Assembly (NCBI GenBank): GCA_963662155.1
Contig: OY759261.1
Span: forward strand, 38,052,796-38,116,795
Length of the DNA stretch: 64,000 nt
Source: Lamellibrachia columna
Taxonomy: Eukaryota > Annelida > Polychaeta > Sabellida > Siboglinidae
Direction of reading: 5' to 3'
Positions 31,701 to 43,524 of this stretch are shown here, piece by piece. Under the pieces are notes generated by a model that was given only the letters and a program-made list of their open reading frames with translations, did no database searches and was not told the origin of the DNA. The position numbers were made by a program, and so were the translations under genes. Position 1 is the stretch's first letter. The number at the start of each line of letters is the position of its first letter.

Positions 31701-32796
31701 GTGGCTCCCTCTGGTGACTTTCATCCTTTCGAACTACAGTCGTGAATTTAACGGGATCCCGTGCTTCTGAGGATCCTAGATTAGACCGTTAGAATTCCAT
31801 GATTAGATGAATCCGTCAGAATCCTTAGTTCTCCGGAGCACGACATGGTATATTATTAGTTTAGACGCCTTTATCATCGCGTAAACCGACCGTAAATGTC
31901 CGTCGTGCGCAACGCCTCAAACCGGTCATAACCGGCTGGCGGCGGTTTCCCCTGAAACAGGCTTGCGTATTCAGTTCAATAAAACTTTAATGTCCATTTA
32001 AAAATGGAAAATTCCCCGTTTTTTCACAGATATAACATGCGGTTACTATATCTGCGGTGACACGAATACGCACACAGTTTATACATATTCAGCAGAAAAA
32101 AACCAAAATACAGGCGATCTGCGTAGTTTTCTAGGGACACCTTGGCTTCGCGTCGAGTAAAAAAATTGCTTCGGCGCTAAAACGACAAATATACTAGTGA
32201 TTTTTTGGCAGTAAATTGGCACTGTACTATTATTTGTTTTGAACAATTTGCCCCCCTATACTGTTATTCGGCACTATAGTAGGGAGTTCAGGCAGGAAAA
32301 TGAACTTGGATACACAAACCTCAATCTCTACTCTTTGGAAAGAGCTTGCTCTAAGGAACAAAATGACACAAAAATCGTTCCATTGATTTTCTATGAATAT
32401 TTTAGCATCCGAAAAATAAGCATTTCAATGAAATAGTCATAGGAATAATGAACAGCCTTTTGTCTTAGCAATGGCACCAGTTTGGGTGCATAATTAGCTA
32501 TTTCCCCCATTTATTATGTGCTAACATGGTTATTTCTAAACGAATCATTATAAAACTTGCCATCTTTACATAATTTGAACTGCTGAATACAAATCTGGTC
32601 ACAGATTTTGAACATTACGAATATTAATGACCTAATTTGCATATGCAAATGTCCTAACTGCCTAAATATTCACATTATATCAGTTCTAATACTTCTAAGG
32701 TATAAAATATTGAACTGAATTGGAACAGAATAGTAAACTGACATTTCTAAACACTCATAATTTATGTGCGCACAACACGAGATGGCTGCTCATCTT

Positions 32797-32828
32797 CCAA
32801 GATGGCCGCCAGCTGGTGGCCATCTTGG
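32797..32828. repeat. Perfect 11-bp hairpin, MITE-like
   Basis: ccaagatggcc (32797-32807) pairs with ggccatcttgg (32818-32828) across a 10-nt loop; a related gatggctgctcatctt lies just upstream. Confidence 0.9.
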
Positions 32829-33140
32829 ATTTCCAAGGGAAAGGCGAGCAGGTCTGGTTTGCTACAAAGTATGTCGTGTATGATATCAAAATGAAGGGTA
32901 AATCCTTCTGATTTAAGATAACTGGTCACCAAGTAGCTAAAGACACATGGTAAGCATTGATTACCAAATATTTGGGACCATTTCAAAATTATTTGATGAA
33001 TACCAATGATTCCTCAGTAGGCCTACATCATGCTAACGTGACTGTCGAGTGCAATAGCATACTTGACATTAAATCAAGTATTCTTCTTTATACCGCTTGT
33101 ATTCCTTGTCAAGATGCACAGCTGAAGTAGTACACATTTT

Positions 33141-33557
33141 TCAAATTCTCAGTCCAGAATCCCTGGGCGCTATCGATATGCCGTCCTCGAGAAGGTAAAT
33201 AGCCTTCGTCTCCTTCAGATCGGGAGGTGAAGGCCACTGGAAGTAGCTCCATCCAACCCTCTTCATATAGTTTATTTCTGTCTCTTCTGGAGACATTATT
33301 TCTGCAACTTGTCCCAAGTACCATCTGTCATCAAAGGCAACAGCCACAAAAGTGTCCACTGGCACTGACCCCTCACAGAATTTCATTTCCACTCGTTCTT
33401 GTCTACTGCTTATCAAAACTGGAAATGGCGTCAGAGTTACTGATGTTGTACTCCTTTTCAAAGTGACAGCTTTCTTGAGGATGTTTCTAGCTTTATCTGT
33501 GTTCCGCCAAACGAACCGAAGAAAAGATGACACATAATCAGGCAGGCGCAGTCCCAA
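33141..33557 (-). CDS. Possible exon with a Tudor/SH3-like domain
   Basis: An open minus-strand frame of 138 codons ends at a stop at 33141. Its last 80 residues contain VDTFVAVAFDDRWYLGQVAE, then INYMKR, SYFQWPSPPDL and ISIAPRDSG. The pattern V-x-V-x-(F/Y)-D-D-x-W-Y-x-G-x-V followed by F-x-WP-x-P-x-D is one I have seen in uncharacterised animal and transposon-linked proteins and resembles small beta-barrel (Tudor/SH3-like) domains. The start is uncertain; an upstream exon probably existed, since the first 60 residues look less conserved. It could be a terminal exon of a host gene or of an element. Confidence 0.4.
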   Translation of the reverse strand: MGLRLPDYVSSFLRFVWRNTDKARNILKKAVTLKRSTTSVTLTPFPVLISSRQERVEMKFCEGSVPVDTFVAVAFDDRWYLGQVAEIMSPEETEINYMKRVGWSYFQWPSPPDLKETKAIYLLEDGISIAPRDSGLRI

Positions 33558-34747
33558 CTTGGGAAGGAGACGAAGACGTCATTCTTGGGAATTCCCTGGT
33601 CAAAATGAGGCTATTTAAAATAGCCTATCCAAATAGGAACAACTGTTTATCCTCCTTTGAAATGTAGGTATCACCCACGAAAATGGCGCCGTCGGCATGC
33701 GTCCGCTGGATGCAGTGCCACGTTCATGGATTAATTATCAACGAACGCGATGAGATATGATAGTTTTATTATTGGGGAACAATAAGTTATATTATAACAG
33801 TATTATGGATTACTTGAAAACATTATGAGGGGCGTTTCTTATGAAAACTGTGGTCTTGAAGTTTGTGGGATGCGGATGCCAAGTAGTACTTTCGTCACCG
33901 TTGCCTCGAGCCACAGCGGTATCGCTGAACTCTCTAACTATAGTATTATTAAATACTGTTATTTGGCCTATACGTTTATTCGGCACTCAAGAGTATTTAT
34001 AGCTTTCCCACTTTGGTGGCAAACTCTAGTCACATGACTACATTCAAGTAGCACTGCCCTCTGGTGGGTAACATCCCTCAGGGCTGCCCTATTGTGGGAC
34101 TCCACGCAACTATATCCCTTATGGCTCTACTATAATTTCCTCTCGGGTAAATTGAAATTTGTCCCCAAATTTATATTAGTTTACAGCAGTCACCAGGTAT
34201 GTTAAAAGTTTACAGCAGCCACCAGGTAGGTTAAAAGTTTACAGCAGTCACCAGGTAAGTTAAACGTTTACAGCAGTCACCAGGTAAGTTAAAAGTTTAC
34301 AGCAGTCACCAGGTATGTTAAAAGTTTACAGCAGTCACCAGGTAGGTTAAACGTTTACAGCAGTCACCAGGTAGTTAAAAGCAACCTCTCGTCACCTAGC
34401 TTAGAAACATTTCATCCTTGAATGAGCAATTGTAATAAAAAAACACTGTCCCGTCACTGTACATTATACATTGTCAACATAGGAACAGTGTCATACATAC
34501 ACAGGCTTTGCCTACATACATAGAATGTCACAATTCACAGGTAGTGTGCAGGTATGTTGTTTTAACACTGGGTGCCGACCCTTTACATCTATGTATCTTC
34601 CCACATTGTATACAACATCAGTATCACATTACACCTCATTACTGTTCACTAAACACATACCCTGTACAAAGATCCAAGCACAGATCTGTTGACACTCGGA
34701 TAGCTAATAGTTCTACACAGTGTTCTCTGCTCTCCACATTGTCTAGT
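33558..34747. other. Noncoding region with a 30-bp minisatellite
   Basis: No gene is seen. Because it lies downstream of the Gypsy chromodomain end, 34380-34747 may include 3' untranslated or LTR sequence of that element, but no second LTR was found. Confidence 0.4.
34178..34380. repeat. Minisatellite, 30-bp units x7
   Basis: The unit is tttacagcagtcaccaggta plus ggttaaaag with one- to two-base variation. Confidence 0.97.
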
Positions 34748-36898
34748 CTAAACTGTCTGCTTTAGACCCTTCTTGGCTCTACCAGCCACTGTGTACTTGA
34801 CAAAGTTGTCTCTTTGCATGTCTCTGGGGACAACACTTTCATCGACACATTCTTGTTTCTTTATGTTCCACCATTTGACCTTATACCACATCTGTCCACG
34901 GTGTCGTTTAGAACAGAGTACCCTCTCAGTGGTGTTTTGAGAGTCCACTCTGAGAGTGGTCTGGCCGTCTACTAATTGTGTCCTCACTCACAGTTGAGTC
35001 AGTCTGACTGGTATTAGACTTATATGTTTCTGCTCTTTCTCGTTGTTCTTATTCTCAGTTAGTTCATGTGACTTATGACTCACATTGTATGTCTTAAGCC
35101 TTTTCCTTTTTCTCATTGTTCTTATTCTCAGTTAGTTAATGTGACTTATGACTCTCATTGTATGCCTTAAGCCTTTTCTTCTTTCTCATTGTTCTTATTC
35201 TCAGTTAGTTCATGTGACTTATGACTCTCATTGTATGTCTTAAGCCTGTTCCTCTTTATCGTTCTTATTCTCAGTTAGTTCGTGTGACTTATGACTATCA
35301 TTGTATGCCTTAAGCCTTTTCCTCTTTCTCATTGTTCTTATTCTCAGTTAGTTCATGTGACTTATGACTCTCATTGTATGCTTTAAGTCTGTTCCTCTTT
35401 CTCATTGTTCTTATTCTCAGTTAGTTCATGTGACTTATGACTCTCATTGTATGTATTAAGTCTGTTCCTCTTTCTCATTGTTCTTATTCTAAGTTAGTTC
35501 ATGTGACTTATGACTCTCATTGTATGTCTTAAGTCTGTTCCTCTTTCTCATTGTTCTTATTCTCAGTTAGTTCATGTGACTTATGACTCTCATTGTATGT
35601 CTTAAGCCTGTTCCTCTTTCTCATTGTTCTTATTCTAAGTTAGTTTGTGTGACTTATGACTCTCATTGTATGTCTTAAGCCTGTTCCTCTTTCTCATTGT
35701 TCTTATTCTCAGTTAGTTCATGTGACTTATGACTCTCATTGTATGTCTTAAGCCTTTTCCTCTTTCTCGTTGTTCTTATTCTCAGTTAGTTCATGTGACT
35801 TATGACTCTCATTGTATGTCTTAAGCCTTTTCCTCTTTCTCGTTGTTCTTATTCTCAGTTAGTTCATGTGACTTATGACTCTCATTGTATGTCTTAAGCC
35901 TGTTCCTCTTTCTCATTGTTCTTATTCTCAGTTAGTTCGTGTGACTTATGACTCTCATTGTATGCCTTAAGCCTTTTCCTCTTTCTCATTGTTCTTATTC
36001 TCAGTTAGTTCATGTGACTTATGACTCTCATTGTATGCTTTAAGTCTGTTCCTCTTTCTCATTGTTCTTATTCTCAGTTAGTTTGTGTGACTTATGACTC
36101 TCATTGTATGCCTTAAGCCTGTTCCTCTTTCTCATTGTTCTTATTCTCAGTTAGTTCATGTGACTTATGACTCTCATTGTATGCTTTAAGTATGTTCCTC
36201 TTTCTCATTGTTCTTATTCTCAGTTAGTTCATGTGACTTATGACTCTCATTGTATGTCTTAAGCCTGTTCCACTTTCTCATTGTTCTTATTCTCAGTTAG
36301 TTCATGTGACTTATGACTCTCATTGTATGTCTTAAGCCTGTTCCTCTTTCTCATTGTTCTTATTCTCAGTTAGTTCATGTGACTTATGACTCTCATTGTA
36401 CGCCTTAAGCCTGTTCCTCTTTCTCATTGTTCTTATTCTCAGTTAGTTCGTGTGACTTATGACTCTCATTGTATGTCTTAAGCCTGTTCCTCTTTCTCAT
36501 TGTTCTTATTCTCAGTTAGTTCGTGTGACTTATGACTCTCATTGTACGCCTTAAGCCTGTTCGCATGTACTAGTGTCTTATGTAATGCACGAGTCTGCAT
36601 TTCGCAAACTATAAGTATGATTGTCACCACATTCAACAATATAGTATGGTCCCTTCCATTTTCTCTGTAATTTTGACGACATGCCTTTCTGCACATATGG
36701 TATGTATACATATTGACCTACTTGAAAGTTTGGGTCCTTCGCTTTCACATCATGTGCCTCTGTGTTTTGCTCAATGGTATGATTTATATTTTCAGTTGCA
36801 AGGGTTCTTGCCAAGCGAAGATTTTCTATCGTTTGTTTTAAATGTTGTTCATAAGTCTTAGGTAAGTGTTCTGGTGGTACCATCACTGTGTCTATCGC
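34748..36898 (-). pseudogene. Ty3/Gypsy pol 3' end: integrase C-terminus and chromodomain, split by a minisatellite
   Basis: From 36898 downward the minus strand reads VMVPPEHLPKTYEQHLKQTI, NLRLARTLATENI, NFQVGQYVYIPYVQKGMSSK, LQRKWKGPYYIVECGDNHTY; a frame change follows, then LVHANRLKAYNESHK. This is the C-terminal (GPY/F) part of a Gypsy integrase. After the 35030-36560 array the frame resumes at 34987 with TERVLCSKRHRGQMWYKVKW and DESVVP, a chromodomain, ending at 34748. So the array sits between the GPY/F and chromodomain parts of one protein. The integrase core and RT are absent: the upstream side is fused to a CR1 3' end. The element is dead. Confidence 0.85.
35030..36560. repeat. Minisatellite, 73-bp units, about 21 copies, derived from Gypsy pol
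   Basis: The plus-strand unit is ctcattgttcttattctcag, ttagttcatgtgacttatga, ctctcattgtatgtcttaag, cctgttcctcttt. Its complement is the end of the Gypsy frame that encodes RLKAYNESHKSHELTENKNN, so the array arose by repeated tandem duplication of coding sequence. Copies differ at a few sites. At 73 bp each copy shifts the frame by one. Confidence 0.96.
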
Positions 36899-37728
36899 CC
36901 TGATCAGATATCTGTCAATTCTATTTTTAAACATATTTACACTACTGGCATTACCACAATCATTTGGCAGTTTGTTCCATTCATTTATCAACCTCTGTGA
37001 GAAAGAGTACTTTCTCATGTCCAACCTACACTGCTCCTTAACTAATGCTGCTTTGTGTCCTCTTTTTCTACTGCCTTCTTTAAGTTTGAAGAACATATTC
37101 CTATCAACATCCTCATAACTGTTCACTATTTTAAACATTTCTATTTGGTCTCCTCTTAGCCTCCTGGTCTAGTGTTGTCAAACCACATTGTAATAAGCGG
37201 TTTTCGTAACTAAGGTCTCAATTCTTGAATCATTTTAGTTGCTCTTCGTTGTATTCTTTCTAGCTTGTATATGTCCTTCTTACGATATGGCCTCCATTCT
37301 TGTATACAGTATTCCAAATGTGGTCTAACTATCGCTTTGTACAGGGGTACAATTAGCTGTTTCTCCTTATACATGATAGTTCTTCTAATTAGCCCTAGAA
37401 TTTGATTTCCTTTCGAAGCAGCAATCCCACATTGCTCTGAAACTTTCATGTCAGCACTAAATGTTACTTCTAAGTCCTTTTCTTGTGTGGTTCTACCTAG
37501 TACAGAATCCCCTATTTTATATTCTTCGTCCATGTTTCTATGTCCTATGTGTATGCAATTACACTTCCCAAAATTGAGTAACATTTGCCATTTTTCTTAC
37601 CATTTAACTAGTTTATCTAGATCATCCTGTAAACTTTGTTTATCTGTATCATTAGTAACCTTTCTGAATACTTTTGTGTCATCTGCAAATTTAAGTACTT
37701 TGCTAGATATGTCATCTTCCAAATAATA

Positions 37729-38730
37729 CAGTCGCGCCTCGTTATTACGCGCCCCGTTACTACGCGGATTTGGATATAACGCGGTCAGTCGTGGACCCCG
37801 AATTTCACCCGCCAGGGGAAAATGTCAAATGGGCCTGCTTAAACCTACTTAGAATGGCTTTGACAATTCTCAAGAAACATTAGGTGAACAATGTCAATGA
37901 ACGAGTATCAACGTGTTGTTTGTTTTGCGCTGCCGCCGACATCAAGCGCTATCGCTGGCTTCGCTTCGACGGTTTGTAAATTGCAATCGAGATTTACAAA
38001 TACACCTGGCGTAAGAATCAGATCAAACGTTTTAAATGCATTTAATATGCAGTACCAACATAACACTTGGGTGAAATGACATGTTTCCATTACATCGTAA
38101 ATTTAATTGTTTTTGCGACGCGAAACCAACATGCCAAATTCCTAACCCAAGGCTCTACAGGTGCGCGAAAATACGAATTCGTCATCCGCATATGAAACGA
38201 TGAATCGATGTTAAGTGGTGCGTAATAAATTTATGCTTCGGTCGAGATCGGTTGAAAGACGAAGTGAAACAATTATTAATTCTACCTATTGTCGTTTTCT
38301 GTGTTTTATCAGCTTACATACTATGTTTGTCAAATCATATACGTTTTCGGCTGCTCAGGTCCAGGTTATTATTTTCGATTCGTAGGCCTATTGGTCCAGT
38401 ACATCATCATCGTAGTAGATCTATTCCATAACAGAAAACGTACATGTGTTTTATTCAATTCAAGAGTCAACAAGGTGTGACATTTAAAAATAGTACACGT
38501 TGATGCTAGTATACTCGTTTAATAAGTTCCATAAACTGCATATTGCCGTATAAGACAATGCTGCAAGCACACAGGGCTTCGACAGCGTTCTTGGGCTTGA
38601 TGCAGCGGGCGGCGATCGCTGTTGTTTAGTAGCTCCCTGGTGGCAGATATGGGAACACCTAACGCGCCTCGCTTACAGCGCGGTCCGAAGTCGTGGACCC
38701 AGACTACCGCGTTATAACGAGGCTCGACTG
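37729..38730. mobile_element. Non-autonomous pogo/Tigger-type DNA transposon (1,002 bp) with TA duplication
   Basis: The ends are inverted repeats: the left begins cagtcgcgcctcgttattac and the right, reverse-complemented, cagtcgagcctcgttataac, and both are flanked by TA (37727-37728 and 38731-38732). TA target sites and a CAGTCGAGCCTCGTTATAACGCGG-like end are typical of the pogo/Tigger group of Tc1/mariner transposons. The interior has no transposase-like ORF, so it must have been moved in trans. It interrupts the CR1 RT frame just after GVPQGSV. Confidence 0.92.
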
Positions 38731-39889
38731 TACTGATCCCTGTGGAACCCCACTCAAAACAGATTTCCAGTTTGAAATCTCACCATCTACTATTACTCTG
38801 TCTTCTGTGAATAAGCCACTTTTCTATCCAGTTGATTACATCATTACCTATACCATGGGCATTTAGTTTAAGTAACAGTCTTTGATGTGGCACTTTATCG
38901 AAAGCTTTCTGAAAATCTAAGCAGACAACATCCTCTGGTGACCTGTCATCTACCCACTTTGTAATTTCTTCAACAAAACATAAGAGATTGGTTAGACATG
39001 ACCTTGACCTTACCCATGTTGAGATATATTTAGTAATTTATGCTTTACAAGGAATTCCACCATGTGGTCTCTAATTAATGTTTCGAGTAATTTGCATACA
39101 ACTGATGTTAAACTCACTGGTCTGTAATTTTCTGGCTTGTTCCTCAATCCCTTCTTAAATAGCAGCGTAAAGTTCGCTTCTTTCCATTCTGAAGGAACTA
39201 TTCCTTGTAGTGACAAGGTAAACACTTTTGCAAGTGGTGTACTAATTTGCTCAACAATTTCTTTAAGCAGGTTTGGTGGCATCCCATCAACTCCAGGTGA
39301 TTTATTATCTTTCATCTTCTTAATTTTCTTTGCTATCATTTCAGGAGTTACAAATAACTGCCCTAAATGTTCTGATTTATCGGCCTCAAATTTAGTAACT
39401 GGAATTGGAAGTGAGCTGATATCTTCTGTGGTAAAAACTGAGCTGAAATACACATTCAGGACCTCTGCCATTTGAAACCCGTCTGAAATTATGTTTCCAC
39501 TGTTGTTTTTCAGTGGTCCGACCTTATCTCAAACTTTCTGTTTGCTCCTTACATAAGCATATAAACTCTTGCTGTCATTTTTTATATTACCTGCCAATTT
39601 TTTTTGGAAGGTTGTTTTGGATTTTCTCCTAACCAATAGATAGCATGTCAGTGCTAACTCAGCATCTACTATATCTTTATTTGATTCTGTGATACCTATT
39701 ACATGAGGGTCAGTATCTGCTACCATAATGTCTAACTGGGAACTCTCTTTTTATTTACTATGCTCCTGGCTTTTAAGCATACACATTTAAGTTCATTGTC
39801 TGAAATTATTGGTGAACATTTCTTTGTATGTGTATTTGTAGTAGTACTCCTTGTTTTCTCTGTCAGTTCCCCTTGTGCATCTAGTTAAG

Positions 39890-40450
39890 ATAATTCATGG
39901 TACCTGTGCCCTCGTCGACAACCCTGACAAACTTACACCCAAGAACTGCAGCACCCTTCCCTGTCAGATGAAGTCCATCTCTCATGAAAAAGTCACCTCT
40001 TCCCACAAAGTTTAACCACATGTCTACAAAGCCTACTCCCCCTCCATACATACCTTCTATACATGTGTGTTGATCGCCATCCTCCTACAGTTCCTATACT
40101 CCTCACCCCTGCCTCCCATTACTGGTAATATCCCTGACAATACAATCTGTCCAATTCGTGCCTCTTTAAGTGTCTTGACCAACCTCCTGTACTTACCAAC
40201 CATGGCCGATGTATCCTCCTTCTCGGCACTGTTCGTTCCCACATGCACGAGAACAGCACCTCCCGTGACCTGTCCTGCCTTCTCTGCTACATCCTCTATT
40301 TTTTACCCTGGTAGGCATACAGTTATGTCATCTCCTCTGTTTACAATTTTATCCACTTTCTTAATGATGGAATCCCCCATGAATGTCCAGGCTTTCCTCG
40401 CCTTCCCCTGTGATACTACGTCAGCAAAGCTCCTTTCCTGCCGCAGACTA
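39890..40450 (-). pseudogene. Esterase-like (SGNH/GDSL) domain of CR1 ORF1
   Basis: Minus-strand frames read VHVGTNS-type MHVGTNSAEKEDTS, then LVKTLKEARIGQIVLSGILP, and downstream GFVDMWLNFVGRGDFFMRDG and LHLTGKGAAVLG. The HVGTN...DGLHLT pair matches the SGNH hydrolase signature found in ORF1 of several CR1 lineages. A frame change separates the two parts, so it is inactive. Confidence 0.75.
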
Positions 40451-40739
40451 TGCCCCTTTCTCTTCTGTCATTAACTTCTACTGTCTTACCACCTGGCAAT
40501 CCCTCCACTCACCCGTTTACCTTTCTTTTGTTGCATACTCTGCCTCCTGTCATCTTTCTTCTTCTGATTCAGTCTTCTCCTTTTCTCTGCTCTTGTTATT
40601 CTCGACCATCTTACCACCTGACAATCCCTCTCCACTCACCCGGCTTCAAAACCCTTTAACAATATTTCATCGCCTTTCAACTTTTACTTAGAAGCTTTGT
40701 TTTGAGATAGCCTAAATATTTATTGCAAATCTATCTTCA

Positions 40740-41000
40740 GAGTTGACCAATGACCAGACTGCACTTAATACAATGGCCATGCTGCACTTAATACAATGGC
40801 CATACTGCACTTAACACAATGGCCATGCTGCATTTAATACAATGGCCAGACTTTACTTAATACAATGGCCAGACTGCACTTAATACAATGGCCATGCTGC
40901 ACTTAATATAATGGCCATACTGCACTTGATACAATGGCCATATGGCATTTAATACAATGGCCATACACTTAGTATAATGGCCATAGTACATTGCCTTTAC
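40740..41000. repeat. Minisatellite, 22-24-bp units x11
   Basis: The unit is cttaatacaatggccatact plus gca, with several variant and shortened copies. Confidence 0.95.
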
Positions 41001-41215
41001 AGAAGACATTTGCACCAAAGAAATTGTTGCTGCATCGCTGTCACTTGATGGTAAGTTAGATGAATTCAGCTTCAATTAATTTGAGTAATAGTAACAAGTA
41101 CATTTATATTGTGTTGTAAATCTGGACAGAGTCTCTTCAGATATATATGTATATATATAATTGAAACTAAGGTACGCTGTACTGTTTAAACACATTATCA
41201 ACATAGATTTTTTTT

Positions 41216-41305
41216 AATGTTGGACTCTCGATAAGCCACAGATTTCCTTGTCCACTTGCCACGTGGGTTTTGTTCTGGATGGCAATCTTGTTAAACATGG
41301 CTACA
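41216..41305 (+). mobile_element. CR1-like LINE 3' end only
   Basis: The sequence ttggactctcgataagccac ... tccttgtccacttgccacgt ... ggatggcaatcttgttaaac matches the 3' ends at 29330 and 54597. No coding part precedes it, so it is a very short 5'-truncated insertion. Confidence 0.85.
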
Positions 41306-41567
41306 TTCCTAGGGTTTTATAGCTTTCAAAACACGAAATAAAAATGACAGACCTATGTAAATACAGTAAGTCAGTCCTATTAAACTACATCACAAATGAA
41401 AACTGTATTACAAATATGTCTTAGATTCACTGCCATTTGCAATTCCTAATACACTGTATGTGTAAATGTAGAGCAGTGAAGTGTGAGTTGGTTGTCTTAT
41501 TTAAACAAACTGTTGCACATGACATGGAACTTTACGCTGCCTTTAAAAATTTTTTTAAATCACAAAA

Positions 41568-41803
41568 ATTTCCGATAGAAACAGCATTGTGTTCATTATT
41601 CTGCGAAGTCCAAATGTAAGTTTGTGTTCATTATTCTGCGAAGTCCAAATGTAAGTTTGTGTTCATTATTCTGCCAGGTCCTAATGTAAGTTTGTGTTCA
41701 TTATTCTGCCAGGTCCTAATGTAAGTTTGTGTTCATTATTCTGCCAGGTCCTAATGTAAGTTTGTGTTCATTATTCTGCCAGGTCCTAATGTAAGTTTGT
41801 AAT
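41568..41803. repeat. Minisatellite, 35-bp units x6.5
   Basis: The unit is gtttgtgttcattattctgc plus caggtcctaatgtaa. The first two copies have cgaagtccaaatg instead, so the array shows a variant switch along its length. Confidence 0.95.
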
Positions 41804-41957
41804 ATCACTAGAAATGAACCAATTGACACAATAAACAAAATAGACAAAGCCTAATCCATCTATTAATTTTATGTTTATCGATTCTGATATTCGTATGCCT
41901 TTATTTCAGTGTTCTTGCAGGTTTGAATCCTGCTGGTGTGCACTAACACATGTTTGT

Positions 41958-42130
41958 GTGTCTTAATATTCCCAAGCCTTTATTGGAGTAGTGATGCAGG
42001 TTCTAATCATGTTAGTGTTTTAAGTTTGTGTCTTAACATTCCTAAGCCTTTATTGGAGTACTGATGGAGGTTCTAATCATGTTAGTGTTTTAAGTTTGTG
42101 TCTTAACATTCCTAAGCCTTTATTGGAGTG
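41958..42130. repeat. Tandem repeat, about 69-bp units x2.5
   Basis: cttaacattcctaagccttt, attggagtactgatggaggt and tctaatcatgttagtgtttt recur in order. Confidence 0.9.
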
Positions 42131-42369
42131 TTGTACTTGTTCAATTATTGTTCGTTTTCTGGAACACATGTTTTTGTTTTCTAATATTTGTAATCCTTTA
42201 CTGAAGTGTTGTGGCAGGTTCAATTCCTGTTGGTGTTCTGAATAACACACCTGGCTGGGCACACGTTTACTACAGTGCAACACTTAAAAATATGTAGACT
42301 GAATCATTCTTTATCTGACATGAACCCTCCAAATTTATATCTATGTATTTTCCATGGTACTCCTCTGCA

Positions 42370-42412
42370 CGCATGCACGAGCGCACGCACGCACGCACGC
42401 ACGCACACACAC
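42370..42412. repeat. GCAC microsatellite
   Basis: gcacgcacgcacgcacgcac passes into an ac run. Confidence 0.95.
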
Positions 42413-42571
42413 CTCAGAGCCATAGAGCAACACACTATTCACATTGGTATTGAACATTGGGTCTTATTTCTTATTGATACGGATGTTGAATTCTGCCCTG
42501 TATTTAAGGTGATGAATGCATGCCTGGCCTTTCCAATATTAGGTATTTTACATTTGACCTCTTTATCTGTT

Positions 42572-42725
42572 CCTCCTTTGTCTGTCACCCCATATAACTC
42601 CTTTGTCTGTCACCCCATATAACTCCTGTGTTTGTCACCCCATATAACTCCTTTGTCTGTCACCCCATATAACTCCTGTGTCTGTCACCCCATATAACTC
42701 CTGTGTCTGTCACCCCATATAACTC
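42572..42725. repeat. Minisatellite, 25-bp units x6
   Basis: The unit is ctcctttgtctgtcacccca plus tataa; some copies have ctcctgtg. Confidence 0.96.
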
Positions 42726-42984
42726 CTTAGTCTACAGTGTTAAGAGCTTTCTCAAAATCCATGAAATTGACAGACGTGGCTGCCACCCGTGGCAATATGG
42801 TCAGTGCATTGTTTGTCTTTTTGAAAACAATATACATACATGCACGCACCAACGCATGCAGGCATATGCATAGTACATACATACATTAACACTTTATTTT
42901 ATAGGTATTTGCCAAATACAATAATGAAGAAAAAGCAGCACGTCGTGCACTGCCCATAAGAGTTGAACCTTATAGCAACACTGT

Positions 42985-43290
42985 AAGATGGGCGCGCGCA
43001 CGCACACGCACACACATGCGCACACACACACATGCATGCACGCACGCACGCAAACACAGACATGCTCGCACGCACACCTACTCACTCACCCACACACACC
43101 CACCCTCTCACCCACACAACCACTCACTCACCCACACAACCACTCACTCACCCACCCACACAACCACTCACTCACCCACACAACCACTCACTCACCCACA
43201 CAACCACTCACTCACCCACCCACCCACCCACCCACCCACCCACCCACCCACTCCAAACCCACCCACCCACCCTTTCACCCACCCACTCAA
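42985..43290. repeat. CA/CACCC-rich simple and minisatellite sequence
   Basis: A gcac/ac run (to 43070) is followed by cactcacccacacaac units and a pure accc run (43210-43250). The Thr/His/Pro-rich ORFs across it are by-products. Confidence 0.96.
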
Positions 43291-43524
43291 CAGCCAGCCT
43301 GATGAAAGCCGGCTTTTTAGCCTGCCAAACCATCAACCATCCAAACCCAAAGTCAGACGAACGTAGACAAATGGACTGTTAAATTACCACTGCTCCATGA
43401 TCGTTGTTGCGTGGGATCACACATTCAACCAACTGCTGCGGGCTGGTCTCTCATTACAGTGGGTATTTGTGTTATTGTTGTCTTTGTAGCGTGGTATCCA
43501 GTCCGCAGGACAGCTCAACGCGCT

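Larger units (their letters stand above)
29436..33140. other. Region with dispersed repeats and one exon candidate
   Basis: It contains the right direct repeat of the CR1, a candidate exon (29685-29862), two copies of a dispersed repeat (30036 and 31405), a perfect hairpin (30493-30517) and a MITE-like hairpin (32797-32828). Short ORFs between these are not protein-like. Confidence 0.4.
36898..40690 (-). pseudogene. CR1-like LINE, nearly full length but broken
   Basis: From about 40690 down: an ORF1 relic with an SGNH/GDSL-type esterase stretch, a remnant of the endonuclease start (DPHVIGITES, near 39700) joined directly to the linker before RT (SLYAYVRSKQKV), the RT N-terminal half (39471-39010: KDNKSPGVDGMPPNLLKEIV, NYRPVSLTSVVCKLLETLI), a frame-broken part, LSGVPQGSV at the Tigger-like insertion, then the catalytic box region and the RT C-terminus (LLNFGKCNCIHIGH, RPHLEYCIQEW, SFSQRLINEWNKLPNDC). 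Lesions are loss of most of the endonuclease, several stops, the 1.0-kb insertion with an adjacent small deletion, and loss of the 3' untranslated end at the fusion to Gypsy sequence. Confidence 0.9.
41306..43520. other. Repeat-rich region, no gene
   Basis: Several tandem arrays (listed separately) make up much of this stretch. Between them the sequence is AT-rich without protein-like ORFs. Confidence 0.5.

Noticed and set aside
42988..43382. Thr/His/Pro-rich proteins at 43 kb
   Set aside because: Frames across CA/CACCC simple repeats, open in all three plus-strand frames.
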